Shown: positions 1 to 7,457, numbered from the stretch's first letter. The stretch: DNA of 11,917 nt from UBA7985 sp965658725 (GCA_965658725.1 CBFHUI010000082.1:1-11917), one strand, 5' to 3'. The notes: generated by a model from the sequence alone, not told the origin. Translations and numbers: made by a program.

Positions 1-8
1 CGGAAATC

Positions 9-197
9 ATGAAAACTCTTATTAGCTCGATCGTCGCGCTGTTCGCTTTCGCTGCTGTCGCTAGCGCGTGCAACGTCGTTTCCTCTTCCGGCAGCGCTGT
101 TCGCTCTTCCATGGGCTCTTGCGTGCTGACCTCTAACGGCACCAACAACCTCGCAGAGTGCGAAGTTGCTATGATGGAAGGTCCTGGCAAGGGCTGA
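9..197 (+). CDS. Small secreted or lipoprotein-like hypothetical protein, 62 aa
   Basis: I do not recognise a family. The protein starts with a basic residue (K3) and a hydrophobic stretch at residues 4-18, then VASAC at 17-21. This could be a signal peptidase I site after A20 or a weak lipobox with C21 as the lipidated cysteine; the -3 residue is Ala rather than Leu, so lipidation is uncertain. The mature part of about 42 residues is rich in Ser, Asn and Gly and has Cys at 21, 38 and 51. The ACN start of the mature part loosely recalls entericidin-type lipoproteins, but not enough to name it. The ATG is preceded by GGAA within the eight bases available, so the ribosome site is cut by the window edge. 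Codon use favours GCT, TCT/TCC, GTT and AAC, unlike the GCC/GCG-rich neighbours, which suggests high expression. It ends into several stem-loops and converges on secA. Confidence 0.7.
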   Translation: MKTLISSIVALFAFAAVASACNVVSSSGSAVRSSMGSCVLTSNGTNNLAECEVAMMEGPGKG

Positions 198-200
198 TCC

Positions 201-212
201 ACGAAGCTTCGT
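201..212. repeat. 12-bp perfect palindrome after the small ORF
   Basis: ACGAAGCTTCGT is its own reverse complement and begins 3 bases after the TGA of the 62-residue gene. It is the first of four inverted repeats between 201 and 337. Alone it is too short to form a strong hairpin, so its meaning is uncertain. Confidence 0.5.
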
Positions 213-230
213 CGAAAGACAAGTTTTCCA

Positions 231-267
231 GCAAACGGGAATCAGGCGCGAACTGGTTCCCGTTTGT
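231..267 (+). other. Strong stem-loop, likely 3' end structure of the small-protein transcript
   Basis: CAAACGGGAATCAG (232-245) pairs with CTGGTTCCCGTTTG (253-266) over 14 positions, with one G-U pair and a 7-base loop. The downstream sequence TCATTTCT is only moderately T-rich, so it is not a textbook intrinsic terminator. It may act as a first, leaky terminator or as protection of the mRNA 3' end. Confidence 0.6.
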
Positions 268-270
268 CAT

Positions 271-293
271 TTCTGGCGTTGTGAACGCCAGAA
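271..293. other. Perfect 10-bp stem-loop
   Basis: TTCTGGCGTT (271-280) and AACGCCAGAA (284-293) are exact reverse complements around the loop GTG. It lies four bases after the preceding hairpin and directly before the terminator hairpin. No T-run follows on either strand, so it is structural rather than a terminator by itself. Confidence 0.6.
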
Positions 294-337
294 GCAAAAA
301 AAGCCCGAGACCGGTACCCCGGTCGCGGGCTTTTTGC
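294..337. terminator. Bidirectional intrinsic terminator between the small-protein gene and secA
   Basis: GCCCG (303-307) and GACCGG (309-314) pair with CCGGTC (319-324) and CGGGC (326-330), with one mismatch and a 4-base loop. The stem is flanked by A7 on the left (296-302) and T5 on the right (331-335), so a U-run follows it on both strands. It lies between two convergent genes, the plus-strand small-protein gene and minus-strand secA (stop at 362-364), and probably serves both. Confidence 0.85.
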
Positions 338-361
338 TGTTTAGTGCAGGGTGGCGCGGCG

Positions 362-3055
362 TTAGACCGAGCCGTGGCAGTGCTTGAACTTCTTGCCAGA
401 ACCGCAAGGGCACGGGTCGTTTCGCTTGGTCGATTTCATCTGCGCCTCAGTCAGTCCGCCGGTCGGCGCGGCTGCGGCTGCCCCGCCTGCTGCCACAGCA
501 CCAGCGCCGGCAGGCGCCGCTGCTGGGGCCGCCGCACGGGGATCAGGTTGGCGCACTTCCAAGTTTGCCAACACCACAACGACTGAGTTCCGGTAGCGCT
601 CGAGCAAACCGTCAAACATCTCAAAACCATCGCGGCGGTATTCTGCAAGCGGGTCGCGCTGACCAAAGGCGCGCAAGGAAACGCCTTCACGCAGCCGCAT
701 CATGTTCTGGATATGCTCGCGCCAAAGTTGGTCGAGCACGCGCAAGGTGATCTGGTTTTCGGCGGAGCGCATGGTCTCCGGACCGATTTGCGCCGCCTTT
801 GCCGCCATGTGCTTGTCAAAGGCTTCGAGCGTGCGATCGATGATCACTTCGTCATCCACGCCGTCTTCACCCGCCCACTGCTGGATTGGCAGACCCTCCG
901 GCACAAAGGCCGCTGAGGCGCGTTCCAAACCTTCGAGATCCCACTGCGACGGGTAGGAGCCGGGCGGAATGTAACGACCAACGAGGTCTTCCGTCGCCTT
1001 CTCCCGCATGTCTTCGAGCTTCTCGGTCAGGTCTTCGGCGTCTAGCACTTCGTCCCGCAGTTCAGCATAGGCCTGACGCTGGTCGTTCAGCACGTCGTCA
1101 TAGCGGATGAGCTGCTTACGGATGTCGAAGTTATAGCCCTCACGCCGCTCCTGCGCTTTCGCAATCGCGTTGGTGATCCACTGGTGCTCGATGGCTTCAT
1201 CATCACCGATGCCAAAGCGCTTGAGCCAAGTGTCCAAACCCTGCCCAAAGATCCGCATGAGATCGTCTTCGAGAGAGACGTAAAAGCGCGACTTGCCCGG
1301 GTCGCCCTGCCGCCCCGAGCGGCCACGCAGCTGATTGTCCACCCGGCGCGATTCTCCGCGCTCCGTGCCCAAGACATAAAGACCGCCGGCCTCGACGACC
1401 TTCTGACGGGCAGCAGCGATTTCCGCCTTCAGCGCTGCACCGATCTTTTCCTGCTCCGCCGTATCGCGAACGCCCTTGGTGGCTTCGGCGTAGGCAAAGT
1501 CGTAGTTGCCGCCGAGCTGGATATCGGTTCCGCGACCCGCCATGGACGTCGCAATGGTGATCGCACCGGGCGCACCGGCCTGCGCAATGGTAAAGGCCTC
1601 GCGCTCGTGTTGGCGGGCAGAGAGGACGTTGTGCTCGATGCCCGCTTCGGTTAGCGCGGCAGAGTACATTTCCGAGCTTTCGACCGTCGGCGTGCCGAGC
1701 AGCACCGGCTGCCCCTTCGCGTGCGCCTCCTTAACATCGTCGAGGATGGCGAGAACCTTCTGCTTGGCAAAGCGGAAGATCATGTCGTCACGGTCCTCGC
1801 GGATCATCGGCTGGTTGGTTGGAACCGCCGTTACCATCATGTTGTAGATTGCTTCGAATTCAGCCGCTTCGGTCAACGCAGTCCCGGTCATCCCAGCAAT
1901 CTTGCCATACTGGCGGAAGAAGTTCTGGTAAGTGATGGTCGCAATGGTGGTCGCTTCTGGCTTGATCGTCAGGTTTTCTTTCGCCTCAAGCGCCTGATGC
2001 GCGCCGTCGCCCATGCGGCGACCGGGCTGCGCACGGCCCGTGAGTTCGTTAATCAGCACGATCTCACCACCCTGAACCATGTAGTGCTGGTCCTTTTGGA
2101 ACAGACGGTGAGCGCGCAGCGAGGCCATGATGTTGTGCAGAAGGCCGACGTTCTCCGGCTGATACAGTCCGCTTTCTGCCGCCAGCAAGCCGCGCTTGCG
2201 CAGAACTTCTTCAAGCTCCGGCACGCCCTCTTCTGTGAGCTGGATGTTCCGGGTCTTCTCATCGACGGTGTAGCTGTCTTCAGACAGTTCCTGCGCGATC
2301 AGGTCGGTCGCGCGAAAAACGTTCGAGACGTCCACAGCAGGGCCGGACATGACCAGCGGCGTCCGTGCTTCGTCGATCAGGACGGAGTCCGCTTCATCAA
2401 CGATCACAAAGTTAAACCCGCGCTGCACCATCTCGGCGCGCGTCGGCTTCATCTGGTCACGCAAGCTGTCGAAGCCCACTTCGGCAGCGATGGAGTAGGT
2501 GACATCCGCTGCATAGCCCCGGCGCTTGGCGCTATCCAACTCACCCGGCGTCATCACACCGCGCTCCAGCCCCATGGTCGAGGTCACATAGCCCGTGCTC
2601 AGGCCCAGCGCTGCATAGAGCTTGCCCATATCCTGAGAATCGCGCTGCACAAGGTATTCGTTCACGGTGATGATGTGCACGCCTTTGCCGGGCAGTGCGT
2701 TGAGGTAGGCTGCGGCGGTTGCGGTGAGGGTTTTACCTTCACCGGTTTTCATCTCCGCCACCCGGCCTTCATGCAACACCATGGCGCCCATCAGCTGAAC
2801 GTCGAACATGCGCTGACCCAGCGCACGCTTGCCCGCTTCACGCGCTGCTGCGAAGGCTTCCACCAGCAGGTCGTCGAGGCTCGCGCCCTCAGCCAGCCGC
2901 GCTCTAAACTCAACCGTCTTGCCCTTGAGATCCGCGTCGCTCAGCGCCTCAAAGTCAGCTTCCAGCGCATTGATGGCATCGACCTTGGACTGCAAACCGC
3001 CCAGGTACTTGGAGTTTGCGTTGCCAAAGACCGCTTTTGCGAACCGCTGAAGCAT
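362..3055 (-). CDS. secA: SecA, preprotein translocase ATPase subunit, 897 aa
   Basis: SecA is the ATPase that pushes unfolded preproteins through SecYEG at the inner membrane. The reading frame stays open to 3211, but homology starts at MLQRFAKAVFG, so I place the start at the ATG at 3055-3053. Visible landmarks are EMKTGEGKT (Walker A, about 101-109), IVDEADSVLIDEARTPL (DEAD box, about 218-234), AGMTGTA (387-393), TSMAGRGTDIQLGGN (503-517) and RVDNQLRGRSGRQGDPG (571-587). The C-terminal scaffold follows, then an Ala/Pro/Gly linker (about 840-867) and the zinc-binding SEC-C tail CPCGSGKKFKHCH (882-894), which binds SecB and lipid in the family. The length is normal. Several near-invariant positions differ: the usual TNNEFGFDYLRDN reads SIAAEVGFDSLRDQ, ERHESRR reads ERGESRR, and DEFTGR reads NELTGR. 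It lies 91 bp downstream of purH on the same strand, with no strong ribosome site. Confidence 0.97.
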   Translation of the reverse strand: MLQRFAKAVFGNANSKYLGGLQSKVDAINALEADFEALSDADLKGKTVEFRARLAEGASLDDLLVEAFAAAREAGKRALGQRMFDVQLMGAMVLHEGRVAEMKTGEGKTLTATAAAYLNALPGKGVHIITVNEYLVQRDSQDMGKLYAALGLSTGYVTSTMGLERGVMTPGELDSAKRRGYAADVTYSIAAEVGFDSLRDQMKPTRAEMVQRGFNFVIVDEADSVLIDEARTPLVMSGPAVDVSNVFRATDLIAQELSEDSYTVDEKTRNIQLTEEGVPELEEVLRKRGLLAAESGLYQPENVGLLHNIMASLRAHRLFQKDQHYMVQGGEIVLINELTGRAQPGRRMGDGAHQALEAKENLTIKPEATTIATITYQNFFRQYGKIAGMTGTALTEAAEFEAIYNMMVTAVPTNQPMIREDRDDMIFRFAKQKVLAILDDVKEAHAKGQPVLLGTPTVESSEMYSAALTEAGIEHNVLSARQHEREAFTIAQAGAPGAITIATSMAGRGTDIQLGGNYDFAYAEATKGVRDTAEQEKIGAALKAEIAAARQKVVEAGGLYVLGTERGESRRVDNQLRGRSGRQGDPGKSRFYVSLEDDLMRIFGQGLDTWLKRFGIGDDEAIEHQWITNAIAKAQERREGYNFDIRKQLIRYDDVLNDQRQAYAELRDEVLDAEDLTEKLEDMREKATEDLVGRYIPPGSYPSQWDLEGLERASAAFVPEGLPIQQWAGEDGVDDEVIIDRTLEAFDKHMAAKAAQIGPETMRSAENQITLRVLDQLWREHIQNMMRLREGVSLRAFGQRDPLAEYRRDGFEMFDGLLERYRNSVVVVLANLEVRQPDPRAAAPAAAPAGAGAVAAGGAAAAAPTGGLTEAQMKSTKRNDPCPCGSGKKFKHCHGSV

Positions 3056-3146
3056 GATGACTGGTGTCCCAAAGAAGATTGAACGAGTTGACTGGCTGTA
3101 GGTAGGCGTTGAAGCGCTGAGAGTCCATGACCCAGTGCATCTGCCG

Positions 3147-4694
3147 TCAATGGCGGAAGTGTCGCGTTCCCGTGAACACCATCGCCATATCAGCCTGATC
3201 AGCCGCCTCAATTACTTCATCATCTCGCATGGAACCGCCCGGTTGAACGACCGCGGAGACACCGGCGTCGATCAGCGCCTGAATGCCATCAGCAAAGGGG
3301 AAAAAGGCGTCAGAGGCTGCCACGGCCCCGCGCACGTCCAGCCCGGCTTCACCAGCTTTCTTGATCGCCAGATGCGCTGCGTCGACCCGGCTCATCTGTC
3401 CGGCCCCAATCCCGAGCGTCGCCCCGCCAGCGACCAAAACGATCGTGTTCGACTTGACGTGTTTTGCAACACGCTGAGCAAAGGCGAGGTTGTTCAGGGT
3501 TGTCGCGTCTGGCGCGCGACTGGTGACAGCTTTGAAGCCATCGACGCTGGCTTGCTCATCATCGCGCGACTGCACCAGCAACCCGCCCGCGATGGACTTC
3601 ACCGCCAACCCGCGCGCAGCTGGGTCCGGCATGGTTCCGGTGAGTACCAGCCGCAGGTTCGGCTTTTGCGCGAAAACAGCGAGCGCCGCCTCATCAGCAG
3701 CGGGCGCAATGACGACTTCAGTAAATATCTCGGTAATCGCGGCCGCGACAGAGCCGTCGAGCGGGCGATTGCAGGCAACGATACCGCCAAAAGCCGAGGT
3801 CTCATCACAGGCCAAGGCCCGGCGATAGGCGCCATAGAGGTCATCCCCCAGCGCCACGCCGCAGGGATTGGCGTGCTTGATGATCGCTACGGCCGGGTCG
3901 TCAAACTCCGCCACCAGCTCGAAAGCAGCGTCAGCGTCATTGAGGTTGTTGTACGACAGCGGCTTGCCCTGGATCAGCTCTCCTGTCGCGATGCCCGGAC
4001 GCCGGTCAGCGGCCAGGTAGAGCGCCGCGCTCTGGTGCGGGTTCTCACCGTATCGCAGGGGCAGCGTCTTTTCCCCGGCAAAGCTCAACTCAGCAGGGAA
4101 GGCATCTTCGACCGTATCCTGCAGCCACCGGCTGATTTGGGCATCATAGCGGGCAGTGTGGGCAAAGGCTTTGGCGGCAAAGGTCTGTCGGGTTGCCGCG
4201 TCCAGCCCATCGGCCCCGATCAGCTCTATCACACGATCATAATCGCTCGGGTCCACCACGGGCAGCACAGACGCATGGTTCTTTGCACACGCGCGCACCA
4301 TGGCCGGGCCACCGATATCGATGTTCTCGATACACGTGGCGAAGTCCGCCCCGCCCGCCAGTGTTTGGGCAAAGGGGTAAAGGTTGACCACCAGCAGCCC
4401 AAACGGCGAAATCTCCTGCTCCCTGAGCGTCTGCATGTGCGCCGGGTCGTTCTGATCCGCGAGCAGGCCGCCATGCACCTTGGGGTGCAAGGTCTTCACC
4501 CGCCCGCCCATGATCTCGGGAAAGCCTGTCACGTCGGAAACCTTGGTAACGGCAAGGCCTTCGTCGGCGAGCAGGGCCGCTGTTCCCCCGGTCGAAACCA
4601 GCTCGAAGCCCAGAGAGGCGAGCGATTTGGCAAAGGGGACGAGACCCGCCTTGTCAGAGACGGAGATAAGGGCGCGCTTGTGGGGTGTGGTCAC
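3147..4694 (-). CDS. purH: PurH, bifunctional AICAR formyltransferase / IMP cyclohydrolase, 515 aa
   Basis: PurH performs the last two steps of de novo IMP synthesis in the cytoplasm: it formylates AICAR from 10-formyltetrahydrofolate, then closes the ring to IMP. The N-terminal MGS-like cyclohydrolase domain starts RALISVSDKAGL (7-18) and holds STGGTA (34-39) and GRVKTLHPKVHGGLL (64-78). The formyltransferase domain carries KHANPCG (273-279), whose Lys-His pair is catalytic in the family, and later SDAFFPFADG (461-470) and QPGGSMRDDE (484-493). The C-terminus MVFTGTRHFRH is typical, so the gene is complete. The start is GTG at 4694, with a GGAAA element a few bases upstream. It lies 45 bp after rsmB and 91 bp before secA, so co-transcription is plausible. 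Confidence 0.97.
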   Translation of the reverse strand: MTTPHKRALISVSDKAGLVPFAKSLASLGFELVSTGGTAALLADEGLAVTKVSDVTGFPEIMGGRVKTLHPKVHGGLLADQNDPAHMQTLREQEISPFGLLVVNLYPFAQTLAGGADFATCIENIDIGGPAMVRACAKNHASVLPVVDPSDYDRVIELIGADGLDAATRQTFAAKAFAHTARYDAQISRWLQDTVEDAFPAELSFAGEKTLPLRYGENPHQSAALYLAADRRPGIATGELIQGKPLSYNNLNDADAAFELVAEFDDPAVAIIKHANPCGVALGDDLYGAYRRALACDETSAFGGIVACNRPLDGSVAAAITEIFTEVVIAPAADEAALAVFAQKPNLRLVLTGTMPDPAARGLAVKSIAGGLLVQSRDDEQASVDGFKAVTSRAPDATTLNNLAFAQRVAKHVKSNTIVLVAGGATLGIGAGQMSRVDAAHLAIKKAGEAGLDVRGAVAASDAFFPFADGIQALIDAGVSAVVQPGGSMRDDEVIEAADQADMAMVFTGTRHFRH

Positions 4695-4739
4695 GGTGTA
4701 ATTTCCAGCCAGTCAGTCAGATGCGCCTCTTAATGACAC

Positions 4740-6056
4740 TTATGCGACGGTGAATCGACAGGCGAAAAATCCGTCCACGCCCCCGCTCTCTGCATAGTGG
4801 CTGGGGAGGATGCGAAGAGTGCCGTCCGGGGTGAGGCTCTGCGGCAAGGCGACTTCTTCGGCTGTGAAGGGCTGCACGCTGACCCTGTTGTGTCGGTCGA
4901 GAAAGGCTGTCACCTGTGCCTCGCCCTCTTCCTGTTCCAGCGAACAGACGATGTAGAGCAGGGTTCCCCCCGGCTTCACCATCTCCAAAGCCTTATCGAG
5001 CATGCGAGCCTGCGTCTTAACATGTTCCAGCAAGGTGGTGGGAGAACGGAGCCACGGCGCTTCGGGGTTCTTGCGGAAGGTGCCCGAGGCACTGCACGGC
5101 GCGTCGAGTACGACCAGATCCACGGGCTTGTGGCTGTATTTCAGCACGTCGATCTTTTTCACGGCAGCTTTCAGGCCGGTACGCTCAAGGTTTTGCGCCA
5201 CCCGTTCAAGCCGATAACCGCTGTTGTCCACGGCGACCACCTCAGCCCCGGCACGGGCAAGTTGCAGGGTCTTTCCGCCCGGCGCAGCGCACAAGTCGAT
5301 GGCCACTTTACCGCGCAAATCACCAAGGGCGGCGATGGGAACATGCGCGCCCAGATCCTGCACCCACCAAGCGCCACGCTCGCCGAGATCGCTGTCCTGA
5401 AACGCTGGAAAACCATCGTCAAAGCGGAACTGACCCGTCGGCAGGCGCACCGCGCCTTCTACCGTGTCCGTGGCAGGGTCAACGAGACACAGGTCCACGG
5501 GCGCTTCAGCACGTGCCAGCGCGTCGAAGGTCTGCACGGCCTGCTCCCCCCACTGCGCCCGCCAGCGGTCGGCGAGCCAGTGCGGCAGGGCGGGCTGTGC
5601 CCGCAGGGTGTCGGTGAAGGCTGCACGTTCCCGGTCTGCACGGCGGAGAACGGCGTTGACCATGCCCCGATAACGCTGCGTCGCGCGTGTGCCGAGCAGG
5701 TTTACAGTGGACGAAACTGCCGCATGGGGCGGTGTTTCAAGCAAGAGAAGATCGGTAAAGCCCAGCCGGATCACGGCTTGAATAAACGGCGGCACACCCG
5801 AGCGGCCCTTATCAAGCACCTCGGTCATCAGATGCAGCAAAGGCCCATGATGGCGCATGGCCGTGCGCACCAACCGCCAGGCAAAGCCGCGGTCGCGTGG
5901 TGATAAGCCTTTGGCCTGGCGGTTAAAGGCTTCGTCGAGCGACAGGCCCTCGGCCGGAACCGCTTCCAGAGTCCGCGCGGCGGTCAGGCGGGCATAGTCC
6001 ACGCGACCGGGCGTGGAAGGACGTGCGCCCTTTTGGGGTCTTTTACCTTGGGACAA
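4740..6056 (-). CDS. rsmB: RsmB-type 16S rRNA m5C methyltransferase with N-terminal NusB-like domain, 438 aa
   Basis: The family transfers a methyl group from S-adenosylmethionine to C5 of a cytosine in 16S rRNA (position 967 in E. coli). Residues about 20-150 form the NusB-like RNA-binding domain, including the typical NAVLRRADRER. The Rossmann methyltransferase domain has the SAM motif DLCAAPGGKT (254-263), the acidic VVAVDNS (273-279) and DAPCSASGTFRKNPE (318-332), with C321 as the release cysteine. CSLEQEEGEAQV (371-382) supplies C371, the nucleophile; the usual TCS reads VCS here. The frame opens with TTG at 6056, behind a weak AAGAAAG element. The only other start before the domain is a GTG at 6002, which has no ribosome site. 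The start therefore remains uncertain. It is head-to-head with the SdhAF4-like gene, 19 bp apart, and leads into purH. Confidence 0.93.
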   Translation of the reverse strand: MSQGKRPQKGARPSTPGRVDYARLTAARTLEAVPAEGLSLDEAFNRQAKGLSPRDRGFAWRLVRTAMRHHGPLLHLMTEVLDKGRSGVPPFIQAVIRLGFTDLLLLETPPHAAVSSTVNLLGTRATQRYRGMVNAVLRRADRERAAFTDTLRAQPALPHWLADRWRAQWGEQAVQTFDALARAEAPVDLCLVDPATDTVEGAVRLPTGQFRFDDGFPAFQDSDLGERGAWWVQDLGAHVPIAALGDLRGKVAIDLCAAPGGKTLQLARAGAEVVAVDNSGYRLERVAQNLERTGLKAAVKKIDVLKYSHKPVDLVVLDAPCSASGTFRKNPEAPWLRSPTTLLEHVKTQARMLDKALEMVKPGGTLLYIVCSLEQEEGEAQVTAFLDRHNRVSVQPFTAEEVALPQSLTPDGTLRILPSHYAESGGVDGFFACRFTVA

Positions 6057-6075
6057 GAACCACTACTTTCTTGGT

Positions 6076-6288
6076 ATGAAGTCAGAATTTAAAAAATCCA
6101 CGGTGCAGAGCGCCTCGTCCACCAAGTCCGAAGCGCCTTTGGCAGGCGATACCGGCGACATGCGCCCCGTTCACGAAGTGTTTAAGGGCTTAGCTGCCGC
6201 CCGCCAACCCGAAGATGGCGGACCCGAAGGGCAGGAGCCAACCACCTTTGGCGACTGGCAATCCAAAGGCCGTTGCATCGATTTCTAA
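6076..6288 (+). CDS. DUF1674 / SdhAF4-type succinate dehydrogenase assembly factor, 70 aa
   Basis: The C-terminal signature GGPEGQEPTTFGDWQSKGRCIDF spans residues 48-70, matching the DUF1674 family, whose usual ending is close to GDWExKGRCIDF. Eukaryotic members (SDHAF4) bind flavinylated SdhA and help assemble succinate dehydrogenase; the same role here is inference. The N-terminal 45 residues are charged, low in complexity and probably disordered, as is usual. I chose the ATG at 6076, giving 70 residues, a normal size. An upstream extension to 6013 would run inside the rsmB coding region and is not needed. No Shine-Dalgarno sequence is visible upstream of 6076, so translation may be leaderless or weak. 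Placement divergent from rsmB is a common alphaproteobacterial arrangement. Confidence 0.9.
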   Translation: MKSEFKKSTVQSASSTKSEAPLAGDTGDMRPVHEVFKGLAAARQPEDGGPEGQEPTTFGDWQSKGRCIDF

Positions 6289-6314
6289 ACCCTCTGGCAA
6301 ACCACAGTCAGATC

Positions 6315-6362
6315 AAGCCTTCGCTGCACCCGCACCGCTAAGCCTTCGCTGCACCCGCACCG
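6315..6362. repeat. 25-bp-period tandem duplication over the tsaD stop codon
   Basis: The 23-base unit AAGCCTTCGCTGCACCCGCACCG-equivalent occurs exactly twice, at 6315-6337 and 6340-6362, separated by two bases. Read on the minus strand, the copy at 6340-6362 encodes the last TsaD codons (GAGAAKA) and runs into the TAG stop. The other copy lies in the 3' flank and would restore a TGA in the same place if the duplication were removed. The identity of the two copies suggests a recent slippage event. Confidence 0.9.
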
Positions 6363-7399
6363 GACGACTTCGGCGCGTCTGGGTCAAGCGGCCAGCGCGG
6401 TCTGGGCGCGACATCGAGTTGATCGGCCCAATATTCGACCCCGCCGCTCCGCAACCGTTCCGCCCCCGCCCACGCAATCATCGCTCCGTTGTCGGTACAC
6501 AGCGCAAGCGGCGGAACGATAACTTTGAGCCCCAATTCTTCGCCCAAACTCTGCAGCATCCCGCTCAGCACCCGGTTCGCTGCAACCCCGCCCGCGACGA
6601 CCAGAGCCGTCAGCGGCGCATCCGTTGCTTCCGCAGCGCGGCGTGTGCGGTCGATGAGAGACTCAAAAGCCACTCGCTGGAAGCTGGCGGCGATGTCTTC
6701 TGGCCGGTGCGGTTCCGCGCCTTCAACAGCACGGCGTACAGCGGTTTTCAGGCCGGAGAAGGAAAAATCCGTCCCGGCGCGCCCTTTGAACGGCACTGGT
6801 AGCGGGACAGACCGGTCATCCCCGGCGCGCGCCAGCGTCTCAACGGCTGGGCCACCGGGCATTTCCAGACCCATCATCTTTGCGGTCTTGTCAAAGGCCT
6901 CGCCGATGGCGTCGTCGATGGTCGTGCCGATCCGCTGATATTCCCCGACCCCTTTGACCAGCAGAGTCTGACAGTGACCGCCACTGACCAGTAGCAGGAG
7001 GTAAGGAAAAGCGACTTCATCGACCAAACGCGGTGTCAGGGCGTGGCCTTCGAGGTGGTTGATGGCGAGAAAGGGCTTGCGGGCCCCCAGTGCGAGGGCC
7101 TTGGCGAAGCTTGCACCCACGATCACCCCACCGATCAGACCCGGCCCCGTGGTTGCCGCGATACCGTCGAGGTCGCCCATGCCGACCCCGGCTTCTTCGA
7201 GCGCCTGAGCCACGACGGGGTCGATTTTCTCAACATGCGCCCGCGCTGCGACTTCAGGCACGACACCGCCGTACTTGCGCACAGCGTCCCATTGGCTGAA
7301 AACCACATTAGAAAGAATGCGATCTGCAACCGGCTTGGAAGCATCGACCACGGCCGCAGCCGTTTCGTCACAAGAAGACTCTATGCCCAGAACCAACAT
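6338..7399 (-). CDS. tsaD: TsaD, tRNA N6-threonylcarbamoyladenosine (t6A37) transferase, 353 aa
   Basis: TsaD, formerly Gcp/YgjD, transfers the threonylcarbamoyl group from TC-AMP to A37 of ANN-decoding tRNAs, working with TsaB and TsaE. The start MLVLGIESSCDETAAA is diagnostic. The metal-binding HLEGH is at 115-119, VSGGHC at 138-143, the GGVAAN loop at 270-275 and CTDNGAMIAWAG at 301-312. The ATG at 7399 has a GGGGG run immediately upstream, closer than an ideal ribosome site. The frame continues upstream to a GTG at 7474, but those residues lack family similarity and would overlap hemD. The C-terminal tail after about residue 335 is low in complexity and ends in the duplicated repeat. It converges on the SdhAF4-like gene (49-bp gap) and is divergent from hemD. 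Confidence 0.96.
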   Translation of the reverse strand: MLVLGIESSCDETAAAVVDASKPVADRILSNVVFSQWDAVRKYGGVVPEVAARAHVEKIDPVVAQALEEAGVGMGDLDGIAATTGPGLIGGVIVGASFAKALALGARKPFLAINHLEGHALTPRLVDEVAFPYLLLLVSGGHCQTLLVKGVGEYQRIGTTIDDAIGEAFDKTAKMMGLEMPGGPAVETLARAGDDRSVPLPVPFKGRAGTDFSFSGLKTAVRRAVEGAEPHRPEDIAASFQRVAFESLIDRTRRAAEATDAPLTALVVAGGVAANRVLSGMLQSLGEELGLKVIVPPLALCTDNGAMIAWAGAERLRSGGVEYWADQLDVAPRPRWPLDPDAPKSSGAGAAKA

Positions 7400-7457
7400 A
7401 CCCCCTGCTTGGCGCAACCAACCCGAGCCCGTCAACCGCCACAGCGCGGCACGGCCC

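Noticed and set aside
1721..3082. 453-codon plus-strand open frame opposite secA
   Set aside because: It is antisense to a full-length, motif-rich SecA. Long open antisense frames are expected from strong third-position GC bias, and the translation shows no domain.
3056..3211. 52-residue N-terminal extension of SecA in the same frame
   Set aside because: It begins with TTG inside purH and has no SecA similarity; canonical SecA starts at the ATG at 3055.
3135..4733. 532-codon plus-strand open frame opposite purH
   Set aside because: It mirrors PurH over its whole length and has a composition typical of antisense translation, rich in His, Arg and Gln.
4797..5903. 368-codon plus-strand open frame opposite rsmB
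   Set aside because: RsmB catalytic motifs on the minus strand are intact; this frame has no recognisable features.
6013..6075. 21-residue upstream extension of the SdhAF4-like protein
   Set aside because: It lies inside the rsmB coding region and gives no family similarity; the shorter form has the usual length.
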